11,190 nt of DNA from UBA11164 sp002420085 (lineage in GTDB: Bacteria > Pseudomonadota > Gammaproteobacteria > Xanthomonadales > Xanthomonadaceae). The stretch lies in assembly GCA_031976395.1 (NCBI GenBank), contig DALYLJ010000102.1, positions 1 through 11,190 of the forward strand, given 5' to 3'. The first letter of the stretch is position 1, and each line of letters opens with the position of its first letter. Positions 1 to 6,884 of this stretch are shown here, one piece after another. Under the pieces are notes generated by a model. It had not been told where the DNA came from, did no database searches, and saw only the letters and a list, made by a program, of their open reading frames with translations. The position numbers and the translations under genes were made by a program.

Positions 1-1001
1 GATCGCGATGCCTGGCTGGCCAAGCACGGCTGACGCGGTTCGGCACTGCTGGCGAGCATGCGTTGGGCCAGCGCCAGGGTCTGGTCGAGACTGGGCCAGC
101 CGGTGCCGCCGAGAACCTCGGCCACCGGTGAGCGTGGTCGGGTGCGATCCGGGTCGGTGTGGCCGAACAGACTGAGGATCGGAGTGCCCGCAGCCGCAGC
201 GACATGACCGAGCCCGCAGTCGTTGGCGATGACCAGTGCCGCCTGTTCGGCAATCGCGGCCACGTCGAGCAGGCCCAGGCCATCCAGGATGCGGGTTCTG
301 ACCAACCGCTGTCGCTGGCCTTCGGCCTCGCCTGGGCCCGGTGTGGCGACCGTGATCAGTCCGTGTCGATCGAGTGCGTCGGCCAGGTCCGGAAACGCCG
401 GCCAGTCCTTGTCGTGGCCCTGATGGCGACCGCCAGATTGCGGACACAGCAGGACGAACCGATCGGCAATTCCGGCCGCTTCCAGGCGAGCGCGGGCGGT
501 CGCTCGGGCGGTTTCGGTGATCGGCAGTCGGACCGTATCCGGCGCGGCTGCCGGTGGACACAGGCCATCGGCCAACCGCCAGTAGGCATCGACCTGATGG
601 CCACGCGGAAACACGCCCATCGAGGTGGTCAGCAGCGGGCCACGCCCGTCCTTGCGGAAACCGATCGCTGCCAGACCCGCCAGCCGTGCTTCCAGCGCGC
701 TGCTGAAACTGTGGGTCAGCAGCAGGATGCGTCTGCCACCGCTCCGCTGTGCCACGTGCCGCAGGGTGGTCAGTCGGGCACCGAGTCCGCGTGGATAGGG
801 ATCGATCGCCAGTCCGGAGCCGGCGAACAGATCGGCCGCCCAGCGTGGGCCGAGCAGGCTGGGGTGCAGGCCGGCGGCAATCAGACGCGCCAGTGCCGGC
901 CAGGCCATGACACTGTCGCCGACGTAGTTGGGCAGGCGGACCAGCACCGGCGCTGGATGCTCGCTGCCCGACCGGCGCTCACTGCCGGGGAATGCGATCA
1001 C
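1..1001 (-). CDS. Glycosyltransferase family 9 (heptosyltransferase-like), 3' end beyond window
   Basis: The reading frame is open for 333 codons and leaves the left edge without a stop. I translated it by hand because it has no ATG. Features typical of ADP-heptose:LPS heptosyltransferases are visible: an N-terminal LVRLPNYVGDSVMA segment (residues 20-33, the family's glycine/aspartate acceptor loop), CPQSGG at 186-191, a KDWP segment near 198-201, and the nucleotide-sugar signature NDCGLGHVAAAAGTP at 260-274 followed by LFGHTDPDRTRP. Enzymes of this family add sugars, usually heptose, to lipopolysaccharide core on the cytoplasmic face of the inner membrane; the exact sugar cannot be read here. 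The start is uncertain. GTG at 1001 is the first possible codon after an in-frame stop, which is also the stop of the upstream hydrolase. GTG at 947 would give a more family-like N-terminus. Neither has a strong ribosome binding site. The 36-base gap to the upstream hydrolase suggests co-transcription. Confidence 0.88.
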   Translation of the reverse strand, partial: MIAFPGSERRSGSEHPAPVLVRLPNYVGDSVMAWPALARLIAAGLHPSLLGPRWAADLFAGSGLAIDPYPRGLGARLTTLRHVAQRSGGRRILLLTHSFSSALEARLAGLAAIGFRKDGRGPLLTTSMGVFPRGHQVDAYWRLADGLCPPAAAPDTVRLPITETARATARARLEAAGIADRFVLLCPQSGGRHQGHDKDWPAFPDLADALDRHGLITVATPGPGEAEGQRQRLVRTRILDGLGLLDVAAIAEQAALVIANDCGLGHVAAAAGTPILSLFGHTDPDRTRPRSPVAEVLGGTGWPSLDQTLALAQRMLASSAEPRQPCLASQASR

Positions 1002-1037
1002 GGTGTCGGCATCTCGGTTCGCCAGCGCGTTCGCCGA

Positions 1038-1925
1038 TCAGGACTTCAGGTGATGATCGAAGAAGGCGAGGGTCCGCTGCCAGGCCAACGCCGCCGCTGC
1101 CGGGTCGTAACGGGCGGCGCTGGCATCGTTGTGGAAGCCGTGTTGCGTGCCGGGATACATGTGCAGGCTGTAGGCGACCCGGTTGGCGTCGAGCACGCGA
1201 CGGAACTCCGGGATGTCGGCATTGATGCGCGGGTCTTCACCGGCATAGTGCAGGGTCAGCGGAGCCTTCACCCGAGCGACCTGCTCGGCGGTGAGTGCCC
1301 GGCCGTAGAAACAGACGGCAGCACCAGTGGCATCCGGGAACTCGGCAGCGCAACGCAGGGCGATGCCGCCGCCGTAACAGAAGCCGACCGCGCCGACCCG
1401 GCCATTGCCGCCGCCATGGTCGGTCAGGGCCGAACCACTCAGGAAGGGGATGCCGGCCATGACATCGGCATCGATGCGGGCACGATCGGTGGCGGCGAAC
1501 AGGTCACGCGCCTGCTCCTGATCGGTCGGCGCACCGCCGGCGACACTGAGTCCGTCGGGCGCCAAAGCCAGATAACCGGCCAGGGCCAGTCGGCGGGCGA
1601 CATCCTCGATGTGGGGGTTCAGACCGCGATTCTCGTGAATCACCAGAACGGCGGGCAGCGGACCGCTCGGCGTGGCGGGCCGCGCCAGATAGGCGTTCAC
1701 CGGGCCATCGACGCCGGGATAGCGCACGCGCTCGGCATGTACCCGAGGGTCGTGTTCGGCAACCTGGCGGGCATGCGCATGGTTCGGCTCCAGCACCGAC
1801 AGCAGGGCGGTGGCGGCAGCGGCACTGCCGGCGATGCCGATCAGGCGGGCGAGGAAGTCCCGGCGGGCCATGCTGCCGTGGATGTAGTCGTTGTAGAGAT
1901 GGATGGCGCGACGATCCACGGTCAT
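1038..1925 (-). CDS. YghX-like dienelactone hydrolase family protein with Tat-type leader
   Basis: A 295-residue alpha/beta hydrolase of the dienelactone hydrolase family. The Cys-Asp-His triad is visible: Cys183 in GFCYGG, Asp231 in GEDPRIN and His262 in QHGFHN, with the conserved Glu98 in VIHENRG. The whole protein, including an N-terminal YNDYIHG segment, resembles the E. coli YghX type. Residues 19-27 read MARRDFLAR, matching the twin-arginine RRxFL core. A hydrophobic stretch follows (about 28-45), then an AHA segment at 50-52 that could be a cleavage site, so export to the periplasm is plausible; this is inference. The substrate is unknown: true dienelactone hydrolases act in chlorocatechol degradation, but no such genes are nearby. 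The start is supported by GAGGA seven bases upstream of ATG. It precedes the glycosyltransferase gene by 36 bases on the same strand. Confidence 0.92.
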   Translation of the reverse strand: MTVDRRAIHLYNDYIHGSMARRDFLARLIGIAGSAAAATALLSVLEPNHAHARQVAEHDPRVHAERVRYPGVDGPVNAYLARPATPSGPLPAVLVIHENRGLNPHIEDVARRLALAGYLALAPDGLSVAGGAPTDQEQARDLFAATDRARIDADVMAGIPFLSGSALTDHGGGNGRVGAVGFCYGGGIALRCAAEFPDATGAAVCFYGRALTAEQVARVKAPLTLHYAGEDPRINADIPEFRRVLDANRVAYSLHMYPGTQHGFHNDASAARYDPAAAALAWQRTLAFFDHHLKS

Positions 1926-1937
1926 GAGGAATTCCTC
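1926..1937. repeat. 12-base palindrome overlapping the hydrolase ribosome binding site
   Basis: GAGGAATTCCTC is a perfect palindrome directly abutting the start codon of the minus-strand hydrolase and containing its Shine-Dalgarno GAGGA. It may be chance, but it could pair two transcripts or act as a small binding site. Confidence 0.5.
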
Positions 1938-2289
1938 GGCGGTGGGGTAATCTGGAGTGGCTGCGATCGGGTGGTCGAGCCCGGCTGCGACCCACGCATG
2001 AAGCCTGGCGATCCAGGATAACCGAGTCGATTTCCGCTGTCGTCCGACCGTGCCGATGTTGCGCGATCGATCGGTTCACCAGCATTGGCTCGGGCGGGTC
2101 GGAGAACCGCGCCGGCAGGGGTACACGCTGGAAGCCCGGGTGGCGCAGCCGACGTCAGGCCCATGGCATTGGCGTTTCTCCGACCTGATAGAGTACCGCC
2201 GTGCCGATCCCGGCCCGCGCAGACCGGGCGGAGTGGCACCGAATCGATAGCCAAGCCGCACCCGACCCACCATCCAACCGGAGCAGAAC
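1938..2289. other. Divergent intergenic region, no gene seen
   Basis: About 350 bases between the divergent hydrolase (minus) and VOC protein (plus) genes; it must hold promoters for both. I found no convincing -35/-10 pair. There is a small hairpin, CCTGG-CGAT-CCAGG, at 2004-2017. Reading frames across the region have no recognisable content and no good ribosome binding site. Confidence 0.5.
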
Positions 2290-2664
2290 ATGATCGGATA
2301 CGTCACCCTGGGTTCCAACGACATCCCGCGTGCAGCGGCCTTCTACGATGCCCTGCTGGCCGAGATCGGCGGCAAGCGGTTCATGGAGGCCGATACCTTC
2401 GTGGCCTGGATGACCGATGCCGGCGGTGGCGGTCTCGGCATCACCCGGCCGTTCGACGGCAACCCGGCAACCGTCGGCAATGGCGTGATGGTCGCGCTCA
2501 AGGTCGATAGCCCGGCGCTGGTCGATGCCCTGCATGCCAAGGCATTGCAACTGGGTGGCAGCGACGAGGGCGCCCCTGGCGAACGGATGCCTGGTTTCTA
2601 TGCCGGCTATTTCCGTGATCTCGACGGCAACAAGCTCAACGCCTATTTCTGGAATGCCGACTGA
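2290..2664 (+). CDS. VOC (glyoxalase/dioxygenase-fold) family protein
   Basis: A 124-residue protein with the vicinal oxygen chelate layout: a start like YVTLGSNDIPRAAAFYDALL (residues 4-23), a middle strand GNGVMVALKV, a helix with DALHAKALQLGG, and a C-terminal YFRDLDGNKLNAYFW (107-121). It resembles the small glyoxalase-like proteins related to bleomycin-resistance proteins and lactoylglutathione lyases. The usual metal ligands look absent: Tyr4 stands where the first His is expected, the middle strand has no His, and Asn117 stands at the usual C-terminal Glu position. It is therefore unlikely to be an active glyoxalase I, and its function is unknown. The start follows GGAG about seven bases upstream. 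A long inverted repeat follows its stop codon. Confidence 0.85.
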   Translation: MIGYVTLGSNDIPRAAAFYDALLAEIGGKRFMEADTFVAWMTDAGGGGLGITRPFDGNPATVGNGVMVALKVDSPALVDALHAKALQLGGSDEGAPGERMPGFYAGYFRDLDGNKLNAYFWNAD

Positions 2665-2678
2665 GGCAGGCCGGTCGC

Positions 2679-2727
2679 TCGGACGCATCCGATGATCATC
2701 TTCCGATGATCTCCCGGATGCGTCCGA
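2679..2727. repeat. Inverted repeat with 12-base perfect arms and a structured 25-base loop
   Basis: TCGGACGCATCC at 2679-2690 is the exact reverse complement of GGATGCGTCCGA at 2716-2727. The 25-base loop contains the perfect palindrome GATGATCATC (2691-2700), and CCGATGATC occurs twice in direct orientation (2689-2697 and 2703-2711). It lies 14 bases after the VOC stop, so it may terminate or stabilise that transcript. There is no T-run after the stem, which weakens a classical intrinsic terminator call. Confidence 0.75.
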
Positions 2728-2825
2728 AATCGAGCCGCACCGCACTGACCCGACACGACGAAGCCGAGCCGATCAAGCGCCGACGGTCGCGGCAACGGCC
2801 GTCGGCATCCGAGACTGGAGCCCGC

Positions 2826-3725
2826 ATGTTTGCCACTTGGCCGATCCTGATCCGATTGCCACTGGTGCTCGCCATCTTCGTGGTCAGCACGGTTCTGCAT
2901 GTCACGCCGTTGCTGCTGCTGGCGGTGGCCAAGGCGCTGATTCCGATTGCTGCTGTCCGTCGGCGGATCGGGCGCGGGCTGGAGGCGATCGCCGAAAGCT
3001 GGATCGCGGTCAACAGTGCCATGATCGACGGTTTCACCCACACCCAGGTCATCGTCACCGGCGTCGAGTCCCTGGTTCGCGATCGAACCTATCTGGTGCT
3101 GGCCAACCATCTGAGTTGGGTCGATATCCCGATCCTGCAAAAGGCGTTGAACCGACGCATCCCACTGCTGCGGTTCTTCCTCAAACGGCAGTTGTTCTGG
3201 GTGCCGGTGCTGGGACTGGCCTGGTGGGCGCTGGATTTTCCGTTCATGCGCCGGCACAGTCGTGAGCAGATTGCCGCCAACCCGGATCTGGCACGCAGTG
3301 ACATCGAGGCGACCCGCCGAGCCTGCGCCCGCTATCGCGGCAGTCCGGTGTCGGTGATGAACTTCGTCGAGGGTACACGGGCGACTCCGGGCAAGCGAGC
3401 CGCCTCGGGCTCGGGGTACCGGCATCTGCTGCGGCCCAAGGCTGGCGGGGTCGCCTTCGTCATCGGCGCGATGGGCGATGTGCTGGATGAAGTGCTCGAC
3501 CTGACCGTGGTCTATCCCGGCGGCACGGCCAGTCTCTGGGAATTCTTTCGCGGTGACCTGGCCGAAGCTCGGGTCGATGTCCGACGCCGGCCGATTCCCG
3601 ACGATCTGCGCGACGGCGACTACGAGAACGATCCTGAGTATCGGGCACGCTTCCAGTCCTGGCTGAATCGAATCTGGCACGACAAGGACGCATGGATCGC
3701 CGGACAGTCGGCGAGCCAATCCTGA
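2826..3725 (+). CDS. Membrane-associated LPLAT-family acyltransferase (PlsC/YihG-like)
   Basis: A 299-residue lysophospholipid acyltransferase-superfamily protein. A strongly hydrophobic N-terminus (about residues 8-42) probably anchors it in the inner membrane. The catalytic HX4D motif is NHLSWVD, with His95 and Asp100; the substrate-binding FVEGTR motif is at 180-185, followed by LRPKAGG at 202-208. These features and the ending resemble E. coli YihG-type 1-acylglycerol-3-phosphate acyltransferases, which transfer an acyl chain from acyl-ACP or acyl-CoA to lysophosphatidate; the true acceptor is not determined here. The reading frame opens at 2706, but the ATG at 2826 is preferred because CTGGAG lies five bases upstream and the 40 extra residues would be charged and unlike the family. 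It ends 27 bases before the end of the convergent PhzF gene. Confidence 0.88.
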   Translation: MFATWPILIRLPLVLAIFVVSTVLHVTPLLLLAVAKALIPIAAVRRRIGRGLEAIAESWIAVNSAMIDGFTHTQVIVTGVESLVRDRTYLVLANHLSWVDIPILQKALNRRIPLLRFFLKRQLFWVPVLGLAWWALDFPFMRRHSREQIAANPDLARSDIEATRRACARYRGSPVSVMNFVEGTRATPGKRAASGSGYRHLLRPKAGGVAFVIGAMGDVLDEVLDLTVVYPGGTASLWEFFRGDLAEARVDVRRRPIPDDLRDGDYENDPEYRARFQSWLNRIWHDKDAWIAGQSASQS

Positions 3726-3752
3726 ACCGGTACCCGGGCCTGCTGAAATCGT

Positions 3753-4658
3753 TCAGGTGACCGGCGCCAACGGCCAGCGCAGCCGACCTTCAACCACGGT
3801 CTGCACCTGGCCGCCAACCTCGACCGTGCCGGACGGCGCGATTCTCAGTTCCAACCGGGCATCGCGGCCGATTTCACGGCCCTGGCTGACGCGATAACCG
3901 CCGTTGGCCAGCAATCGGCCGCTCGGCTCGGCGTGGTGCAGGTAGCTCGCGATCAGACCATTGGCCGCACCGGATGCTGGATCCTCGTCGATGCCGATCG
4001 CGCACGGAAAGGCCCGGACCACCAGATCGTAGTCGGCGTCCTGGGCGCGGGCGAACAGGCACAGCCCCACGCTGTCGCTGGCCAGTGCCAACGCCTTGAT
4101 CGCCGGCGGGTCGGCTTGCAAACCCCGCAGTTCGGCCTCGCTGGCGATTTCGGCCAGCCACCAGCGACGGCCACCCGCGACCAAGGCCGGGGGCAGGGCG
4201 CCGAGTCGCAGCCCGTGCAGCACACGGCAGACCGCTGCGCTGTCCTCCGCGCGGGACGCGACCACGGTTGCGGGCGGCGAACGCACGAACAGAACCACGC
4301 CGTCGGCACCTCGCTCGATGCTGATCGGCAACAGGCCGGCAGCACATTCCTGGATCAGGCGATCGCGTTCGGGTGCGACCAGGCCGGCCGCACGCACCGC
4401 ATGCGCCGTGCCGAGCGAAGGATGACCGGCGAAGGGAATCTCGCGACTGGGCGTAAAGATGCGGACCCGGTAATCGGCTTCCGGTTGGGTCGCCGGCAGG
4501 ACGAAGGTCGTCTCGACCAGATTGGTCCAGGCCGCGAGGGCTTGCATGTCATGATCGGACCAGGCGGGATCGGCGATGACCACGCCGAGCGGGTTGCCGG
4601 TGCCGGCGCGAGGCGCGAACACATCGAGCTGAAACCAGACGTAGGAGGTGTCAGCCAT
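3753..4658 (-). CDS. PhzF family isomerase/epimerase
   Basis: A 301-residue PhzF-like protein with the two-lobed diaminopimelate-epimerase fold. Visible hallmarks are FAPRAGTGNPLGVV near the N-terminus (residues 14-27), the catalytic glutamate Glu49 in NLVETTFV, the IFTPSREIPFAGHPSLGTA segment (67-85) and DEDPASGAAN (224-233). True PhzF isomerises a dihydro-hydroxyanthranilate in phenazine synthesis, but most chromosomal homologues have unknown substrates and no phenazine gene is nearby, so only the family is claimed. The ATG at 4658 has a weak upstream ribosome binding site. The gene lies 100 bases downstream of two small paralogous genes on the same strand and may be expressed with them. 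Confidence 0.92.
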   Translation of the reverse strand: MADTSYVWFQLDVFAPRAGTGNPLGVVIADPAWSDHDMQALAAWTNLVETTFVLPATQPEADYRVRIFTPSREIPFAGHPSLGTAHAVRAAGLVAPERDRLIQECAAGLLPISIERGADGVVLFVRSPPATVVASRAEDSAAVCRVLHGLRLGALPPALVAGGRRWWLAEIASEAELRGLQADPPAIKALALASDSVGLCLFARAQDADYDLVVRAFPCAIGIDEDPASGAANGLIASYLHHAEPSGRLLANGGYRVSQGREIGRDARLELRIAPSGTVEVGGQVQTVVEGRLRWPLAPVT

Positions 4659-4700
4659 GCTCAGCCCGTAGCCATGTCGATCAGACCATGCCTGGGATGG

Positions 4701-4745
4701 GCATCGCCGCCGGCTGGTGCCGGAATGGCCGACGCCGGCCGATGC
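4701..4745. repeat. Imperfect stem-loop between a small gene and PhzF
   Basis: GCATCG (4701-4706) plus GCCGGC (4709-4714) pair with GCCGGC (4734-4739) plus CGATGC (4740-4745): a 12-pair stem with a two-base bulge and a 19-base loop. It follows the stop of the small minus-strand gene by 13 bases and lies before PhzF, so it could attenuate or process that transcript. It has no T-run on the minus strand. Confidence 0.45.
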
Positions 4746-4758
4746 TCACACCAACGCT

Positions 4759-5004
4759 TCAATGGCGGATGTGCAAGGTCGTCGGTGGGCTGGCGCGTCC
4801 TTCACCGTCGAATGCCTCGAAACGCTCGGTCTGGGCGTCATACACGAACATCAGCGGCGAGTTCAGCCGGCTGCGTCGGACAAAGCCGAGTTCCCAACCA
4901 TGCCGTTCGAGTTCGCCGAGGATGCGAATCTGTACGGGACTCAGGCTGGCGCGCATTTCGCCGGTGGTCTGGAGCGATGGACTGCGTCGTTCATAGTGCG
5001 ACAT
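4759..5004 (-). CDS. Conserved small protein, copy A of a tandem paralogue pair
   Basis: An 81-residue protein of a family I do not recognise. The ATG at 5004 is preferred because GGAG lies seven bases upstream; a start at 5139 would add a low-complexity, repeat-encoded leader. The protein begins with YERR, has a helix-like LSPVQIRILGELERHGWEL (residues 21-39), then FVRR and an MFVYD strand, and ends IRH. It aligns without gaps over its full 81 residues with the next gene upstream (24 identities by hand count): shared residues include ERR, LS, Q25, LE, GW, FVRR, MF and a C-terminal IR. It has no signal peptide or membrane segment, so it is probably cytoplasmic. The arginine-rich start could contact nucleic acid, but that is a guess. 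Confidence 0.75.
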   Translation of the reverse strand: MSHYERRSPSLQTTGEMRASLSPVQIRILGELERHGWELGFVRRSRLNSPLMFVYDAQTERFEAFDGEGRASPPTTLHIRH

Positions 5005-5070
5005 GGCGGTTCTCCGGAAAGGGTCACGACCGCTGCTGACAGCATGCGCGCGTGCGATCCGATTGTCGAG

Positions 5071-5105
5071 AGGGCGGGCGTACAGAGGGCGGGCGTACAG
5101 AGGGC
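5071..5105. repeat. 15-base tandem repeat, about 2.3 copies
   Basis: AGGGCGGGCGTACAG occurs exactly twice in succession (5071-5085 and 5086-5100), followed by a partial AGGGC (5101-5105). It lies in the 148-base gap between the two paralogues, 66-101 bases upstream of the copy A start. Being a multiple of three, it generates a repeated LYARP peptide in the over-extended copy A frame. Confidence 0.85.
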
Positions 5106-5152
5106 ATCGAGACCGGTCAGGGCAACCGGAACGGGCCAAGTCTGAACGCTGT

Positions 5153-5398
5153 TCAGCGTCGAATCGGGTCGGGCGGGTTTTCGGTCAACGTGCCGTCCTC
5201 CTCAACCTTGGCGTAGACATCCCGCTTCGGGTGGTGGAAGAACATCACAACCGGATGAAACGGCCGACGGCGGACGAACTTGAGTTGCCAGCCGAACGTT
5301 TCCAGATCGACCAGCGCTTGCCGTTGCAGGGCGCTCAGGCCATGGCGCAAGGATTCCGGATGCGGCGGCTTGGGCCGCCGTCGTTCATGATCGACCAT
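5153..5398 (-). CDS. Conserved small protein, copy B of a tandem paralogue pair
   Basis: An 81-residue protein of unknown function. It shares with copy A the HERR/YERR start (residues 4-7), LSxxQxxxLxxLE (21-33), GWxLxFVRR (36-44), an MF pair (52-53) and a C-terminal IR. The ATG at 5398 is chosen because AGGGGA sits a few bases upstream and because this start gives exactly the same length as copy A; an upstream ATG at 5458 would add 20 residues without support. The central helix plus a short strand suggests a small compact fold. It is divergent from the cold-shock gene and upstream of copy A and PhzF on the same strand. Confidence 0.75.
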   Translation of the reverse strand: MVDHERRRPKPPHPESLRHGLSALQRQALVDLETFGWQLKFVRRRPFHPVVMFFHHPKRDVYAKVEEDGTLTENPPDPIRR

Positions 5399-5776
5399 CG
5401 ATTTTCCCCTGTGACTGACGCGATCGGCGCGCAGAACATGCCGGCCGATATCCGACATTCTCGCTGCTTCGCGTCGCGGATGCGAGTGTCACAGGCACAC
5501 GCGACCGGGGGCTCGGGAAGATATCGACCGGCTCGAAACTGAACGGCACGTCCGACGCGCTCACGATCGGATTCGCTATTTATCCGAATAACGTGTACTT
5601 TACGCACACTGCGTCTGCCGGGTCACGGTGAATCGTGGCCTGATGTTGTTGGTCTCCGAACTGCGCATCGCCCTGTTCTCTCCCCGCAAACCAGTCGCGA
5701 CCCGTGTTCCCGTCGATCGGTGTTACGGTTTGTGTAACCTTTTGTTTTCAATAGTCAAGTTTAGGAGTGCAGTGCA
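5399..5776. other. Divergent intergenic region before the cold-shock gene
   Basis: A stretch of 378 bases between copy B (minus) and the cold-shock gene (plus). I see no gene. Two AT-rich patches stand out against the GC-rich background: about 5571-5605 and 5718-5765. The second lies directly upstream of the cold-shock gene and contains the dyad GTTAC-N7-GTAAC (5722-5738); it is the likeliest promoter or leader region, but no clean -35/-10 pair can be assigned. Cold-shock genes often have long 5' leaders, which would fit the size of the gap. Confidence 0.45.
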
Positions 5777-5986
5777 ATGTCGGATCGTCAGACCGGAACC
5801 GTCAAGTGGTTCAACGATGCCAAGGGCTTCGGCTTCATCACCCCCGAGAGTGGCGACGACCTGTTCGTCCATTTCCGTTCCATCCAGGGCGGCGGTTTCC
5901 GCAGCCTGAAGGAAGGTCAGCGGGTCAGCTTCGCGATCGTCAAGGGTCCGAAGGGCCTGCAGGCCGACGCGGTTCAGGCCATCTGA
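5777..5986 (+). CDS. Cold-shock domain protein (CspA family)
   Basis: A 69-residue single cold-shock domain, the normal length for CspA-type proteins. The RNP1 motif KGFGFI is at residues 16-21 and RNP2 LFVHF at 29-33, with the typical GTVKWFND start (7-14) and LKEGQRVSF near the end. These proteins bind single-stranded RNA and DNA and melt mRNA structure, at low temperature or constitutively; which applies here cannot be read from the coding sequence. The start is supported by TAGGAG nine bases upstream. It is monocistronic: an intrinsic terminator follows 50 bases after the stop. Confidence 0.96.
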   Translation: MSDRQTGTVKWFNDAKGFGFITPESGDDLFVHFRSIQGGGFRSLKEGQRVSFAIVKGPKGLQADAVQAI

Positions 5987-6035
5987 GTCGCTGAGCGCAG
6001 CCCAGCCGGCAATCGATTGTCCGGCGCCACATACG

Positions 6036-6071
6036 ACGCCGCCCCGGGTGACCGGGGCGGCGTTGTTGTAA
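6036..6071 (+). terminator. Rho-independent terminator after the cold-shock gene
   Basis: A perfect 12-base GC-rich stem, ACGCCGCCCCGG (6036-6047) and CCGGGGCGGCGT (6052-6063), closes a GTGA tetraloop of GNRA type and is followed by TGTTGT. The stem can extend by a G-T wobble and two more pairs. It also lies 21 bases from the end of the convergent MHYT gene, so it could stop transcription in both directions, although the minus-strand side lacks a good T-run. Confidence 0.9.
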
Positions 6072-6091
6072 CGGGTCGGGCAACCGATCGA

Positions 6092-6838
6092 TCAGATGCT
6101 GACCGCCTCACGCTGACGCTGGCGGATCAGACCGATGATGAACAGGCCGGTGACCAGGATGGCCGCGATCAGGAAGATCATGATGCCAAGCTGTTCACCC
6201 CCCAGTACACCGCCGGCGGGAACCGCGACGTCGGCATCGCTCGGGGCGAAACTGACCGCCGCCATGCCGGTGTAGTGCATGCCGCTGACCGCAATCGCCA
6301 TCAGCAGCGCGCCGCCAGCCATCTGCTCGATGCCGCGAAAGTGGAAGGCCAGCCAGAGCGCTGCCGTGGCGGCGACCACGGCGATCAGCAGGGACGCGGC
6401 AACCAGCATCGGGTCATAGACCAGATCGGCCGGCATCACCATGGCCGCCATGCCCATGTAATGCATGCCGGCAACGCCCAGACCGGTCAGCACGCCACCG
6501 AGGATCAGACGGCTGTTGGTCAGGGTGTTCTGACCATAAACCGCCAGGCCGAGGGCACAAGCAGCCATGCCGACCACGGCCGAGAGCAGGGTCAGGTTGG
6601 TGCCGTACTGAACCGCGATGTTCATCTTGCAGGCCAGCATGCCGATGAAGTGCATGGCCCAGATGCCACCGCCACCCAGGGCGGCGCCGGACAGGATGAT
6701 CGACAGCCAGCGTTCGCGTGGGGATTGTGCCGATGCAATGCCGACCGCCAATTGCAGAGCTGCGAAGGAACCGAGTGCGGCAATCAGAAACGAAAGCCCC
6801 ACCAGGACCATGTCATGTACGCATTGTGTGTGATGCAT
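6092..6838 (-). CDS. MHYT-domain integral membrane sensor protein
   Basis: A 248-residue membrane protein made almost entirely of hydrophobic helices, about seven of them. Three copies of the MHYT signature are visible: MHFIGM (62-67), MHYMGM (125-130) and MHYTGM (187-192). MHYT domains are thought to bind copper through the His and Met residues and to sense a diatomic gas such as oxygen, CO or NO; usually they are the N-terminal input part of GGDEF/EAL or LytTR proteins. Here nothing follows the domain except a short charged tail (RQRQREAVSI), so no output domain is fused. The ATG at 6838 has AAGGAAAG upstream. The gene lies 100 bases downstream of a V4R-domain gene on the same strand, so they may be co-transcribed; the stem-loop between them may reduce read-through. 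Confidence 0.92.
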   Translation of the reverse strand: MHHTQCVHDMVLVGLSFLIAALGSFAALQLAVGIASAQSPRERWLSIILSGAALGGGGIWAMHFIGMLACKMNIAVQYGTNLTLLSAVVGMAACALGLAVYGQNTLTNSRLILGGVLTGLGVAGMHYMGMAAMVMPADLVYDPMLVAASLLIAVVAATAALWLAFHFRGIEQMAGGALLMAIAVSGMHYTGMAAVSFAPSDADVAVPAGGVLGGEQLGIMIFLIAAILVTGLFIIGLIRQRQREAVSI

Positions 6839-6884
6839 GTTTGCTTTCCTTGTCGTTGTGATGGATGAGGTCTGGAATGATCGT

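Noticed and set aside
1..33. Possible C-terminal end of a plus-strand gene (DRDAWLAKHG then stop)
   Set aside because: It would overlap the open glycosyltransferase frame tail to tail. Ten residues are too few to judge, although a convergent neighbour ending here is possible.
159..2021. 620-codon open frame on the plus strand
   Set aside because: It lies opposite the glycosyltransferase and the dienelactone hydrolase, both with clear catalytic motifs. Its own translation has no recognisable domain and has the composition of a GC-driven antisense frame.
3933..5039. 368-codon plus-strand frame opposite PhzF and small gene A
   Set aside because: No domain content; it is antisense to PhzF, whose catalytic motifs are plain.
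5408..5495. Eight-base inverted repeat CCTGTGAC/GTCACAGG upstream of small gene B that could pair with its ribosome binding site
   Set aside because: The arms are 72 bases apart, and about one such match is expected by chance in a gap of this size.
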